Assembly: GCA_016861045.1 (NCBI GenBank)
Contig: BOKP01000004.1
Span: forward strand, 1-64,000
Direction of reading: 5' to 3'
Length of the DNA: 64,000 nt
Source of the DNA: Actinomycetes bacterium
Lineage (GTDB): Bacteria > Actinomycetota > Thermoleophilia > Solirubrobacterales > 70-9
Position 1 is the stretch's first letter. Each line of letters begins with the position of its first letter. Under the pieces are notes generated by a model. It was not told the DNA's origin, searched no databases, and saw only the letters and a list, made by a program, of their open reading frames with translations. The position numbers and the translations under genes were made by a program. Below, one piece after another: positions 7,153 to 15,871 of this stretch.

Positions 7153-9921
7153 ATGGAGCGCGCGGGGGACAACGACGGCCCGCCGGCTCTCGAGGGCGAG
7201 GCCGCGAAGGCCGTCGCCCATCGGGGTGGCCACACCCAGATAATCGCCGGCGCGGGCTCGGGTAAGACCGAGGTCGTCTCCCAGCGCGTCGCCTCGCTGG
7301 TCTCGGACGGTGTCAACCCCTCGGCGATCGTCGCCTTCACCTTCACCGACAAGGCTGCCACGGAGCTCAAGGAGCGGATTCGTGCCCGCGTGGAAGATCG
7401 GATCGGTGCCGAGGCGACGGATCGGCTGGGTCAGCTCCAGGTCTCAACGATCCACGCGTTCTGCTTCCGCTTACTCCAGACCCACGTCCCGCTGTTCGAG
7501 ACGTACTCGGTGCTGGACGAAAACCAGCTCGTGTCGTTGCTCTCGCGGGAGGGCGGGTCGAGCCGGCTCGATCTGAAGCGGTTCGGGCCCGGGGGCCGCA
7601 AGTTCAAGGGGATCGATCGGTTCCTGAAGGCCGTCGACGTTGTCGAGAACGAGTTGCTCGACCCAGACAACCTCCCCGACGACGAGTTCAAAGAGACGCT
7701 GTTCGCGTACTACGAGGTGCTCGAGCGCTACCGCGCAATGACCTACGGCCTCCAGATCGTGCGCGCGGTGCGGACTCTCGAGGATCCAAAGCTACACGCG
7801 CAGATCACGGCGGGCCTGGAGCACCTGATCGTCGACGAATACCAGGACATCAACCCGGCCCAGGAACGGCTGATCGGCCAGCTTGCCAAACCGGTCGGCA
7901 GCGCCGACCTGGTGGTGGTCGGCGATGACGACCAGGCGATCTACCAGTGGCGCGGGTCAGACGTGACGAACATCGTCGCATTCCGTCACCAGGGCAGATA
8001 TCCGGACGCCACGCAGTTCAGGTTGCTCGTGAACCGGCGCTCGCGCCCTCCGATCGTCGAGGTGGCGAACTCGTTTGTGGAAACGATCTCCGAGCGGCTC
8101 GAGAAGACGATGCAGCCTGACCGAGCCGAGCTGGGCCCCTCCGTCAACGTGGCCGAGGGATTCGCGAGCGAAGAGGAGGAAGCCGACTTCCTCGCGATGA
8201 CGATCAAGAACCTCGCTGATCAAGGCGTCCCGTACCGCGCCATGGCGGTCTTGGTCCGTGGCAAGGTCGCATATAGGCGGATCCTCGAGGCGTTCGCCGC
8301 GTACTCGATCCCGGTGCAACCGGGCGGGCGCTCGGGCCTGTTCGAGCAGGGTGAAGCAGCGGCGCTGGGTGCCACGTTCGCGTGGCTCGCCGATGTTGAC
8401 TGGGCGGCGAATCGGTACGACCAGCGGGAGGAGGTGCGCCTCGCGGATCTTGTCGCGCTACATGCGGGGGTGTTTGACCTTGAAGACGAGGCCCAGGGTG
8501 AGCTGCGGTCCCAGCTCGAGCAGTGGAAGCAGCGCGTCCCGAGCGAGGCAGCGGACGTCGACCTGATCGGCGAGCTTTATGACTTGCTGGCGCTGCTTGG
8601 CGTGCGCTCCTGGGACCTCGACGAGCAGACGCTCAGAAACCGGCTCGGCACGATCGCGCGTTTTGCCGCGGTCCTCGCCGATTACGAGTCCGTAACCCGG
8701 CGGGCCAGGCGCGACGCCAACAACCCGGGCGAGCAGGTCGGGGGACAGGGGCGCGGCGAGTGGTACTACAAGAACCTCGCAATTCTGCTCGTCAACTACG
8801 CGACCGGCAACTACGACGACTTCGACGGTGAGGCCGGCGACATCACCGACGCTGTCGACCTTGGCACCGTGCACGGTGCTAAGGGTCTTGAGTGGCCAGT
8901 CGTCTTCCTCCCGTCGCTCACGGACGGGCGGTTCCCCTCGAGCAGAGTCGGAGAGCGTGGGGACTGGCTGGTGCCGCGCCAGCTGTTCGATGCGCCGCGG
9001 TATGAGGGCACGGACGACGACGAACGCCGGCTTTTCTACGTCGCGCTAACACGGGCCCGTGACTGGGTCGGCCTCTCCTCGCACCGGCGGGTCAACAAGC
9101 AGCAGCGCGCTCCGTCCCCGTATCTAACACACGTGGCCGAGAGCGTCGAGTCCCCGGGGCTCCCCGACCCGGATGCGCTCGAGTTGGCCGGTTACGAACC
9201 GGAGCTCGCGATCACGTACAGCGATCTGGCCGCATACCGATCGTGCCCGCGGAGTTACCTGCTTCGCACCCGTCTCGGGTTCCTGCCGCCGGTTGCGACG
9301 GAGCTTGGCTATGGGAACGCGGTCCACCACCTGATGCGGGCCGTCGCCGAGCGCGCTCGTGAGAAGGGCGAGCTGCCGACTCCGCGCGAGATCAACGAGC
9401 TGCTCAACACGGACTTCTTCCTGCCCTTCGCAAACAAGGCGGCGCACCGGGAGATGAAGGAGCGGGCACGGCGGCTGGTCTTCAAGTACGTGCGCAACCA
9501 TCCCGAGGACCTGATGCGGACCTGGGCGACCGAGCGCCCGTTCGAGCTTTACCTAGACGGCATCGTCGTCAGTGGCCGTGCGGACGTGATCTACGACGAG
9601 CATCACGGCCAGGCCGACAACCTCGCCATCGTCGACTACAAGACTGCGACTAAGGAGGAGGTGGACCCGCTCCAGCTCCAGGTCTACGCAGATGCGGGAC
9701 GACGAGAGGGCTTGACGGTGGGAGCCGCGTTCGTCCACGACATGAACGCGGCTGAGCGGCATTCCGTTTCAGTCGACCAGCCCGATGTTGAGGCTGCCGA
9801 GGCGGAGGTTCTAGAGCTTCGGGACGGCTTGCGGAGCCGCGACTTCGCGCCGAAGCCCGCGCCTACCAAATGCAGCCGGTGCGACGTGCGCAAGATGTGC
9901 AACGCCGCCGTGCTCAGTTGA
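7153..9921 (+). CDS. UvrD/AddA-like SF1A helicase fused to Cas4-type Fe-S nuclease
   Basis: The 922-residue protein begins MERAGDNDGPPALEGEA; this ATG is chosen because Walker A (AGAGSGKT, residues 32-39) then sits at the usual distance from the N-terminus. Helicase motifs follow: VDEYQDINPAQ (II), GDDDQAIYQWRG (III), GTVHGAKGLEWPVVF (V), FYVALTRARD (VI). From about residue 690 a PD-(D/E)XK nuclease is fused: a cysteine in SCPRSYLL, GRADVIYDE, AIVDYKT, and CSRCDVRKMC at the C-terminus, giving the four Fe-S cysteines seen in AddB and Cas4. It probably unwinds and degrades DNA ends. It diverges from mod and its last 8 nt overlap the convergent helicase gene at 9914. Its position suggests a defence role, which is inference. 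Confidence 0.88.
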   Translation: MERAGDNDGPPALEGEAAKAVAHRGGHTQIIAGAGSGKTEVVSQRVASLVSDGVNPSAIVAFTFTDKAATELKERIRARVEDRIGAEATDRLGQLQVSTIHAFCFRLLQTHVPLFETYSVLDENQLVSLLSREGGSSRLDLKRFGPGGRKFKGIDRFLKAVDVVENELLDPDNLPDDEFKETLFAYYEVLERYRAMTYGLQIVRAVRTLEDPKLHAQITAGLEHLIVDEYQDINPAQERLIGQLAKPVGSADLVVVGDDDQAIYQWRGSDVTNIVAFRHQGRYPDATQFRLLVNRRSRPPIVEVANSFVETISERLEKTMQPDRAELGPSVNVAEGFASEEEEADFLAMTIKNLADQGVPYRAMAVLVRGKVAYRRILEAFAAYSIPVQPGGRSGLFEQGEAAALGATFAWLADVDWAANRYDQREEVRLADLVALHAGVFDLEDEAQGELRSQLEQWKQRVPSEAADVDLIGELYDLLALLGVRSWDLDEQTLRNRLGTIARFAAVLADYESVTRRARRDANNPGEQVGGQGRGEWYYKNLAILLVNYATGNYDDFDGEAGDITDAVDLGTVHGAKGLEWPVVFLPSLTDGRFPSSRVGERGDWLVPRQLFDAPRYEGTDDDERRLFYVALTRARDWVGLSSHRRVNKQQRAPSPYLTHVAESVESPGLPDPDALELAGYEPELAITYSDLAAYRSCPRSYLLRTRLGFLPPVATELGYGNAVHHLMRAVAERAREKGELPTPREINELLNTDFFLPFANKAAHREMKERARRLVFKYVRNHPEDLMRTWATERPFELYLDGIVVSGRADVIYDEHHGQADNLAIVDYKTATKEEVDPLQLQVYADAGRREGLTVGAAFVHDMNAAERHSVSVDQPDVEAAEAEVLELRDGLRSRDFAPKPAPTKCSRCDVRKMCNAAVLS

Positions 9922-11218
9922 GGGGGGCTACGCGGCCTTCCTTCTCGAGCATGGCCCAGTAGCGCATGTGCGCGTCGTGGCCCCGGCCTACGGCGTCGGG
10001 CTTGCCGGGTGCTTGCTCGGCGCTCGGAACGAGGTTCGCGAGCGTTTCGGGCACGTGGTCGCGCGTGATGAGAATGTGCGCCGCTTGATGGCGCGACGCC
10101 ATGACGCAGAGGCGGCCGGTATCGAGGTCAAACGCCGTAGGGGCGGTAACGCCGCTCATCGGGTGAACCGCGAGCATCACAGGGCGCTCGACGCCCTGCC
10201 ACCTCTCGGGCGTGTCGACGCGGACGCCGCGAGCGCGCCCGCCGAGGACGGACTCGATCGCCGCGTTCATCATGCGGTGACTGCTCGTGATGCCAAGGTC
10301 GGTCGCGACCAGCTCGCGAGGTTCGCCGACCGAGCGCACGGTAGCATCGCTTGCCAGCAGGTCAACGACCAGCTCGGCGGCCGCAGCCGCAAGCTCTTGA
10401 TCGACCTCGAGCGGCGGCCCAGCTGGCGGCGTGGGGAGGGTTACGGCGAGTGGGCGTCCGTCCGCCAGCTCTTGGAGGCGGTGGCTCGCTGGCAAATCGA
10501 CGCCGCGCTCACCAGGGCCGACGTACGGCGCGAAGTTGAAGTCGTAGAACGGCATTATGTACGGGACGGCCTCGAAGGGGAGCCGGCGGCAGGCGGGGAG
10601 CGAGCCCGCGTACCCATCCTTCATCAGCGCCTCGTCGCCGAGGACTACGTCTGGCGCCGCTGCGTGTGGGCTCCGAGGGGATGTCTCCCAGCGCCGGACG
10701 TCGATTGTCACCACAGGCGGGATCTGCCCCGGATCACCGATGAGCAGGAACCGCTCGCTCACCGTCGCGCACTGCATGAGGTCAACCCAGGCCATCTGCC
10801 ACGCCTCGTCGACCGCGAGCACATCAAAGGGCCGGTCGACGTCCACGAGGGCCCACTTGGCCGATGTCGAGACCACCACGCCCTCCGCGCCGTGCAGGTC
10901 CCTGGTGGCCGTGGTCCAGGCTGCGCCGCTCGGGAAGTCCGGGGGTGGGGGGTGGCCCTGGCTCGCGAATCGCGTCAGCGGCACGGAGGGATCGGTTTCG
11001 GCCAGACGGCGCCAGATGTCGTCTGCCTGCGTGTTCGTTTGAGCGGCGACAGCGATTCGGAGATCTGTGGCCAGGCGCGTGAGCGTGCGGATCAATGTGT
11101 GCGTTTTTCCGGAGCCGGGTGGCGCCTTGACGACGCCCAGGCGACCGCCGTCGGCGTAGTGCTGGGCCAGGTCGCTCTCGACCTGCGCGACGGCCGCGTC
11201 CAGCTCCGCTGTGGTCAC
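9914..11218 (-). CDS. SF1B (Upf1/Dna2-type) helicase, compact
   Basis: The 434-residue protein has APPGSGKTHTL (Walker A, about residue 32), VLAVDEAWQM (Walker B), LLIGDPGQIPPV (motif III), RWQGVERPVML (motif V) and VMASRHQAAHILI (motif VI). These are motifs of SF1B helicases such as Dna2, Upf1 and RecD-like enzymes. At 434 residues it is short: it lacks the N-terminal nuclease and beta-barrel regions found in Dna2. Genes with those kinds of sequence lie immediately upstream in the same operon. Its start overlaps the stop of the 11215-12774 gene by 4 nt. The 3' end overlaps the convergent UvrD-type gene. Helicase assignment is firm; substrate and pathway are not known. Confidence 0.85.
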   Translation of the reverse strand: MTTAELDAAVAQVESDLAQHYADGGRLGVVKAPPGSGKTHTLIRTLTRLATDLRIAVAAQTNTQADDIWRRLAETDPSVPLTRFASQGHPPPPDFPSGAAWTTATRDLHGAEGVVVSTSAKWALVDVDRPFDVLAVDEAWQMAWVDLMQCATVSERFLLIGDPGQIPPVVTIDVRRWETSPRSPHAAAPDVVLGDEALMKDGYAGSLPACRRLPFEAVPYIMPFYDFNFAPYVGPGERGVDLPASHRLQELADGRPLAVTLPTPPAGPPLEVDQELAAAAAELVVDLLASDATVRSVGEPRELVATDLGITSSHRMMNAAIESVLGGRARGVRVDTPERWQGVERPVMLAVHPMSGVTAPTAFDLDTGRLCVMASRHQAAHILITRDHVPETLANLVPSAEQAPGKPDAVGRGHDAHMRYWAMLEKEGRVAPLN

Positions 11219-12774
11219 CGCGGCTCGTCCTCGATCTGAACGACGTCGTCAACGATCTCGTCTGGCGTGTCATTCGCGATGTCCGCGAGGATCTGCACTC
11301 CCGACCTGCCATGGGTCAGCCAGCCTCCTGGGCCGTCCTTGGCCTTCCAGACGCGGTGACTTCGCCGCCGGGTCAGCTCGGCGGCGTCATCGGCGACGAA
11401 GGCGATGGATTCGCCGACCCAGGTTTCGTCCGCTGGCTTGCCCCCGATTCCGGTCGCCAGCGGTTTCGTCTTGCGGCCGCTCCACTCGATCACGATCTGG
11501 AGCTGGCCGTCCCGCTCGATAGTCCGTACGGCCGCCCAGTGGCCGGCCGAACCCCTCGGAACGATGCGCCCGCCCTCGCGGATCCGATGCAGCGTGTCGC
11601 TGGCGAGTTCGATCGTCCACACCGGCCGGGTCGAGCGCCCTTCGCCTTCGTCGGTGACAGCGAGGACCCGGCCGTGGATGGCGCGGCCGTCTCCAATGGC
11701 CTCTTCGAAGAGGACGTCGTCGTCGTGGATCAGGCAGTTGATGTAGGCCTCGTCCGACGCGCAGTGGAACAGGTATCGGGAGGCAGCGGCCGACCCGTGG
11801 TGGTCGGTCTCGGGGTGGGGGATGAAGGGCGGGCCGGTTGTCTGGTCTGAGCGCTTCAGCTCCCTGGCCTGACACTGCCAGTAGAACTCGCCGAGGGCAA
11901 CGCGGACGAGCTCGTCGACGCCGGGGTTGGTGGGACGATCGGAATTGGCCAGGACGTCATAAGCCTGCTCGCAAAGGCGCCACCTCCGTTTCAGCTCCGC
12001 AATCAACACAGCTGCGATCTCAGCCTCAACCGAATCCACGTCGGCACCCTCGCGGAGCAAATCCCGACGCTTCGCGAGCGGGCCGTCGAGCTCGTCGCGC
12101 TCGAGGTTCGGATCCATGGTCGGCGAGACCGGGAACGCTTCTGCTACTTCGGCTGCCGCCATGCGGGTCGGACGATCCCCGTCAGTGAGCAGCCACCCGA
12201 GCAGATAGCCGAGGTGTGCCTGCCGGGCGTCCTGGGCCGGGAAGGCGTACGCCTCGCGCAGCGCCTTGCTCGCGTCAATGACGTGTTGGCTACCGGATCG
12301 GTTCGAGTCCCGAAACAGCCACCCTGCGAGGCGCCCCAGTGCGTTCAGGAGGTCGACGTTTGCACCGCCGAACGTGGTCTGTGAATACGCGTAATCCAAC
12401 TGGTGGAACATCGCGACGTGTTGGCCGTTCGGCACCCAGACCTGCCGGAGATCGCTCGGGTCGGCATCCTGGTACAGGGGGTTGATGGTCCAGTTCTCGA
12501 CGCGGAGGTGCTCGAGTAGTGCCTCCCCGAACTCCACCGCTATCTCTGCTACGTCATCGCGGATCCTCCCGTCCGGAACGCTGGCGATGACCGGCTCGTC
12601 TTCGGGATGTCCCCACGCGATGCCCCATGGCCGGGACTCTCCAGCCATCCGGACGAAAGCCACGATCAACGTTTCGCCGGGGCGTGCGACCGCATGGTGC
12701 AGCGTCGAGTAGCGCTCGACGGGCCGGCCCGCCTCCCAGGCACGAAGTCGACGGGCAACTTCGACGACCGTCAC
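11215..12774 (-). CDS. uncharacterised protein, middle gene of nuclease-helicase operon
   Basis: I do not recognise this 519-residue protein. It has no signal peptide or membrane segment. Residues about 1-330 are mainly helical by composition, with a possible dimer or partner surface (GRLAGWLFRDSNR, ALREAYAFPA). Residues about 345-490 look beta-rich: AYINCLIHDDDVLFEEA, IHGRVLAVTDEGEG, PVWTIELASDTLHRI, LQIVIEWSG. This alternation recalls the barrel domain inserted in Upf1/Dna2-type helicases, which the following gene lacks. It overlaps its neighbours by 4 nt on both sides, so the three proteins are probably made in fixed ratio. The barrel assignment is a guess that needs structure prediction. 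Confidence 0.7.
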   Translation of the reverse strand: MTVVEVARRLRAWEAGRPVERYSTLHHAVARPGETLIVAFVRMAGESRPWGIAWGHPEDEPVIASVPDGRIRDDVAEIAVEFGEALLEHLRVENWTINPLYQDADPSDLRQVWVPNGQHVAMFHQLDYAYSQTTFGGANVDLLNALGRLAGWLFRDSNRSGSQHVIDASKALREAYAFPAQDARQAHLGYLLGWLLTDGDRPTRMAAAEVAEAFPVSPTMDPNLERDELDGPLAKRRDLLREGADVDSVEAEIAAVLIAELKRRWRLCEQAYDVLANSDRPTNPGVDELVRVALGEFYWQCQARELKRSDQTTGPPFIPHPETDHHGSAAASRYLFHCASDEAYINCLIHDDDVLFEEAIGDGRAIHGRVLAVTDEGEGRSTRPVWTIELASDTLHRIREGGRIVPRGSAGHWAAVRTIERDGQLQIVIEWSGRKTKPLATGIGGKPADETWVGESIAFVADDAAELTRRRSHRVWKAKDGPGGWLTHGRSGVQILADIANDTPDEIVDDVVQIEDEPR

Positions 12775-13841
12775 AGGCTCTCCAGTTGACGCTGAAGATC
12801 CGCTTCTCGATCATCGGCAGGCTCCGCCCCGTTCATCAGTTCGACTGCGCGGCTAAGCGTTGTCTCGCCGAGTAGGCGGGCCGCCTCCTCGCCCAAGACG
12901 AGTCCGTGCTCCTTCTCGATGTGGGTCTTGTGACATCGGGGCGCCAGGTCGCAGAACGAAAGGCAAGCCTCCGAGTAGGCGGTGTCGGCCTCAAGAACGC
13001 GCTGAATGAGCTGCGGTGCGTCGGCCGAGAAGTCGTCGTCACGCACGAGCAACCCGGCCACCTCCTCGAGTCGATCGAAGCCACGTGCCGCGCGTACCGC
13101 CTGGTAGCTGAGATCCTCTCCGGGTCTGATCGACGGTTGGTTCGACCCCGGCCACGTGAAAACCAGGAACCCGTCGCGGGCAACGTTGAGGTCAGCGGCC
13201 CAGCCGCCGGCATCGACCGCCATCTCAAGCGCATGGCGGTAAAGACCGGCCTGCGCTCGCGCCGTCGCAAGCTCGCGGGCGTCGGTGTGCCCGCCGCGGT
13301 CCGGGAATACCTTGATCTCGCCGACGGTGAGCGTAGGTTTGCCGTCCTCCACGACCACGGTGACCGCGTCGATGATCAGGAGCGCCTCAGGGAGGATCAC
13401 CCCGCGCGGGATCTTGATCATCGGTGCTGCGACGATCGAGGCGGGCTGGGGGTCCCCCTCGCTAAGACCCTGCAGCCAGGTCTGAGTCGCCGCTAGCGCG
13501 TCGTCCACTGCGGCCAGGCGAGACCCGCCGTTCATCTTCAGGCGCAGGTCGAGGAACCCAGCTGAGCCTTCGGGCAGACAGGCTCTTCGCTCGAGCGCGG
13601 CGCGCAACCGGCTCGCGTCCTCGGCAAAGAGCCCCCACTCGAAGTTGTTGCCGCGCGCGAGGGCGAACGGGGACTGGCCGAATGAGGGCTTCAGCCCGAT
13701 GGCCTCGGCTGCCTTGTCCAAGCGGACGTTGTGAACCGCCGAGAGCGTGTTCGCGGCGCAGGTGGGGTTCTTCGCCCACTGCTCGAACCGAGCGCGCGTG
13801 TTCCGCCGCGCCTCCTCCCGAGTCTCGTCCACCTCCGTCAC
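12771..13841 (-). CDS. Cas4-like PD-(D/E)XK nuclease with probable Fe-S cluster
   Basis: The 356-residue protein shows a nuclease core at residues about 150-215: LLIIDAVTVVV followed by LTVGEIKVFPDRG and then TARAQAGLYRHAL, i.e. D...ExK plus the motif IV-type Q-x-x-x-Y helix of RecB/Cas4 nucleases. A cysteine near residue 28 (NPTCAANTL) and the group CLSFCDLAPRCHKTH near the C-terminus supply four cysteines in the Cas4/AddB arrangement. It is the first gene of a three-gene operon whose members overlap by 4 nt (ATGA). A free-standing Cas4-like nuclease next to an SF1B helicase reproduces the parts of Dna2. No adaptation genes or CRISPR array lie nearby, so a Cas role is unlikely. Confidence 0.75.
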   Translation of the reverse strand: MTEVDETREEARRNTRARFEQWAKNPTCAANTLSAVHNVRLDKAAEAIGLKPSFGQSPFALARGNNFEWGLFAEDASRLRAALERRACLPEGSAGFLDLRLKMNGGSRLAAVDDALAATQTWLQGLSEGDPQPASIVAAPMIKIPRGVILPEALLIIDAVTVVVEDGKPTLTVGEIKVFPDRGGHTDARELATARAQAGLYRHALEMAVDAGGWAADLNVARDGFLVFTWPGSNQPSIRPGEDLSYQAVRAARGFDRLEEVAGLLVRDDDFSADAPQLIQRVLEADTAYSEACLSFCDLAPRCHKTHIEKEHGLVLGEEAARLLGETTLSRAVELMNGAEPADDREADLQRQLESL

Positions 13842-13927
13842 CCCCAGGATCGTGGCAGAGGGGGCCGCGGAATTCCGCTGCCAAGGGGGGCGTGAAACGG
13901 CGTGCAGGAGTTCTTACGGATGAGATC

Positions 13928-14380
13928 GTGATCTGTCGCCTCTCATCCGACCGTGGGGCCCTCGGAACTATGTTCTGTTGGCACCCTCGATATGAACTCG
14001 GCCACGAGCAATTCCACCACGGCTCGCACATGGATGAACGGGAGGACGAGGACGGGCTCGTATGGCAGTGGAACAACCTCGACAATGTGACGGCTTGGCT
14101 CGAAGTTGCGCGTGGTGCGATCGAGACCGTGCCGCTGTACCTCTACGAGCACGGAGCGCTGTTGCTCACCACCGAGGATCCGCGGCTCTCGATCGATCCG
14201 GGTGGCTGGGACACGACCGCCGTCGGCTTCATCTACACGACGCGCGAGCGAGTCGCCGAGCGACTTCGGCTCAACCCCGCCGGGTGTCGCGGCACTCGGG
14301 GGCAGTGGGTGCGGGAGGCGTTGCGCGACGAGGTCCGCGAGTACTCGCTCGCTCTTGACGGCTTGGTGTCCGCCTCTTAG
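13928..14380 (+). CDS. conserved phage/plasmid-type protein (CWHRRYxLG family)
   Basis: The frame encodes LGTMFCWHPRYELGHEQ, later VPLYLYEHGALLLTTEDP, then GWDTTAVGFIYTTRERV and a C-terminal REALRDEVREYSLAL. I recognise this pattern from small proteins of phages and plasmids that read 'LGTMVCWHRRYNLGDEQ ... LPLYLYDHSG ... GQVGFIYVTREKV ... EVETYDQYL'; their function is unknown to me. The start is uncertain: GTG at 13928 keeps the family core, while GTG at 13892 would add 12 residues. No strong ribosome-binding site decides. Its stop overlaps the convergent integrase stop by 4 nt. It supports a mobile-element origin for this region. Confidence 0.6.
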   Translation: MICRLSSDRGALGTMFCWHPRYELGHEQFHHGSHMDEREDEDGLVWQWNNLDNVTAWLEVARGAIETVPLYLYEHGALLLTTEDPRLSIDPGGWDTTAVGFIYTTRERVAERLRLNPAGCRGTRGQWVREALRDEVREYSLALDGLVSAS

Positions 14381-15557
14381 CGGTCCAGCGCCTGGGCTGA
14401 TCCCACGAGCTCCGCCACCTGCACCGCGGCCTCCGCCTGCATCCCCGGCACCACATGCGCGTACTGCCTCAGCGTGAACGCCGGCGACTCATGCCCGAGG
14501 CGCTCGCTGATGACTTTGACCGGGACGCCGGCCTTGATCGCGATCGTCGCGTGGGTGTGGCGGAGGTCGTGGAGCCGGATCCGGCGCAGGTCGGCCTTGG
14601 CGACGATGCGGTCGAACGCCTGGCTGAAGCTCTGCGGGTGGAGCGGCTCGCCGTTCTCCTTCGCGACCACGAGGTCGCCGTCGCGGTAGTCGCTGCCCCA
14701 TAAGTCGCGCTCGGCCTGCTGGCGGGCGCGGTGCTCGCGGAGCAGCGCGACGGTCTCGGGATCGAGGTCGACGACGCGCGCCTGGTGGCTCTTCGGGGAG
14801 GCCTCGAGGATCGCGTAGCTGACGGTCACGACGGCGTTTCGGACCGAGAGCCGCGCGGCTTCGAGGTCGATGTCTGCCCAGCGCAGGCCGAGGACCTCGC
14901 CGCGGCGCATGCCGGTCATCACTACGAGGCGCCAGGCGGCCTCAAGCCGCGTGCCGCGCACCGACTCCAGGAATCGCGCGAGCTCGTGCGGCTCCCAGCA
15001 GCAGATCTCGCGCCGCTGGTGGCGGTTCGGCCGCGGCGGCTTCGCCCGCTCGGCGACGTTCGCTGCAGGATGCCTGAATCCACGGCGTCTGAGAGCGCCT
15101 TGTGGATCGTCGCGTGGATGTAGCTCACGGTCTTCGGGGTGAGCGGACCACGCTCACCGCCGCGGGCGAGGAGCTCGCCGTAGAGCGCGTTCAGGTGTGC
15201 CGTGGTCAGCTGCTGGAGCGGCCGCGCGCCGAGCCTCGGGAGCACGTGTGTCTCCATGCTCGAGCGGTACGAGTCGAACGTGCTCGGCTTGATCCGCGCC
15301 TCGATCATCGGTAGCCAGCTCGCGCGGACCCACTCGGCGAGCGTCGTCCGGTCGGGGGCGACGTAGGAGCCTGAGTGGAGGTCGTTGACGAGCTTCGCCC
15401 GGGCGACCTCGGCCTCGCGGCGGGTGCGAAAGCCGCCGTGCCACTTCTGGCGCCGGCGGCCATCCGCGTCGCGGCCGGTGTCGAGGACGACGTACCAGCG
15501 GGTTGTCTCCGTGCCGTTGCTCGCCCTGCGGACGCGCTTGTGGATATGGCCGCGCAT
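14377..15557 (-). pseudogene. int: tyrosine recombinase/integrase, frameshifted
   Basis: Two reading frames together make one phage-type integrase. The first (15557 to about 15060) has the AP2-like/arm-binding start MRGHIHKRVRRASNG and the SAM-like core-binding domain ending ATIHKALSDAVDSGILQR. The second (about 15060 to 14377) continues NVAERAKPPRPNRHQRREIC and carries the complete catalytic set: R in TGMRRGEVLGLRW, HDLRHTH, ERLGHES and the nucleophile Y in LRQYAHVV. Continuity needs one extra base near 15056-15062 (coding strand CAGCGAACG). Either the gene is inactivated by a 1-nt deletion or this is an assembly error. It lies directly behind xis with a 1-nt overlap. Confidence 0.85.
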
Positions 15558-15757
15558 CAGTGGGCCTCGAGCCAGGAGAGAAGGGCGGGGACGAGGACGA
15601 CGAGCCGGCGCCCGAGTCGGCGGGTCGGGAACTCGCCGCGGCGGGCGGCCTCGTAGGCGGCGGTCCGCCCGAGTCCGAGCAGTCGCGCGGTCTGCTCAAT
15701 CGTGATCGTCGCCTTGCCGGCAAGCTGGTCGAGCCGGGGTTGCGTAGCCTGTTTCAT
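15557..15757 (-). CDS. xis: excisionase-type HTH DNA-binding protein
   Basis: The 66-residue protein contains a MerR-like winged HTH: TITIEQTARLLGLGRTAAYEAARRGEFPTRRLGRRLVV. This is the excisionase/HTH_17 family, whose members bend DNA at attachment sites and steer integrases toward excision. It lies directly upstream of int; its TGA overlaps the int ATG (TGATG), so both are made from one transcript. A C-terminal LVPALLSWLEAH helix completes the fold. Length is typical. Confidence 0.82.
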   Translation of the reverse strand: MKQATQPRLDQLAGKATITIEQTARLLGLGRTAAYEAARRGEFPTRRLGRRLVVLVPALLSWLEAH

Positions 15758-15834
15758 GTCGGACCTCCTAGTCAGGTTCCGGCCGGGCCCCGGGGTGTTC
15801 GCGCACCGCCGGGGCCGACTTCTTGGTTCTGAGC

Positions 15835-15867
15835 GTCCGTCGGACGGAACTGTCTATGTCCTTAGAC
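15835..15867. promoter_or_regulatory. two dyads between xis and the divergent HTH gene
   Basis: GTCCG-T-CGGAC (15835-15845) is a perfect dyad and GTCTA-N6-TAGAC (15852-15867) is a second. They sit in the 114-nt gap between the divergent xis and HTH start codons, where operators would be expected. The second ends 4 nt before the HTH start codon. Binding by either HTH protein is inferred. Confidence 0.45.
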
Positions 15868-15871
15868 GCCG

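Noticed and set aside
9914-13841. A CRISPR adaptation or DISARM/BREX locus, because of the Cas4-like gene and helicases
   Set aside because: No Cas1/Cas2, no repeat array, no DrmB, PglX or BrxC-type genes are present.
13682-14380. Full-length 232-codon version of the CWHRRY-family gene
   Set aside because: The first 80 codons run antisense through the Cas4-like gene and have no family similarity; the conserved core begins after about 13928.
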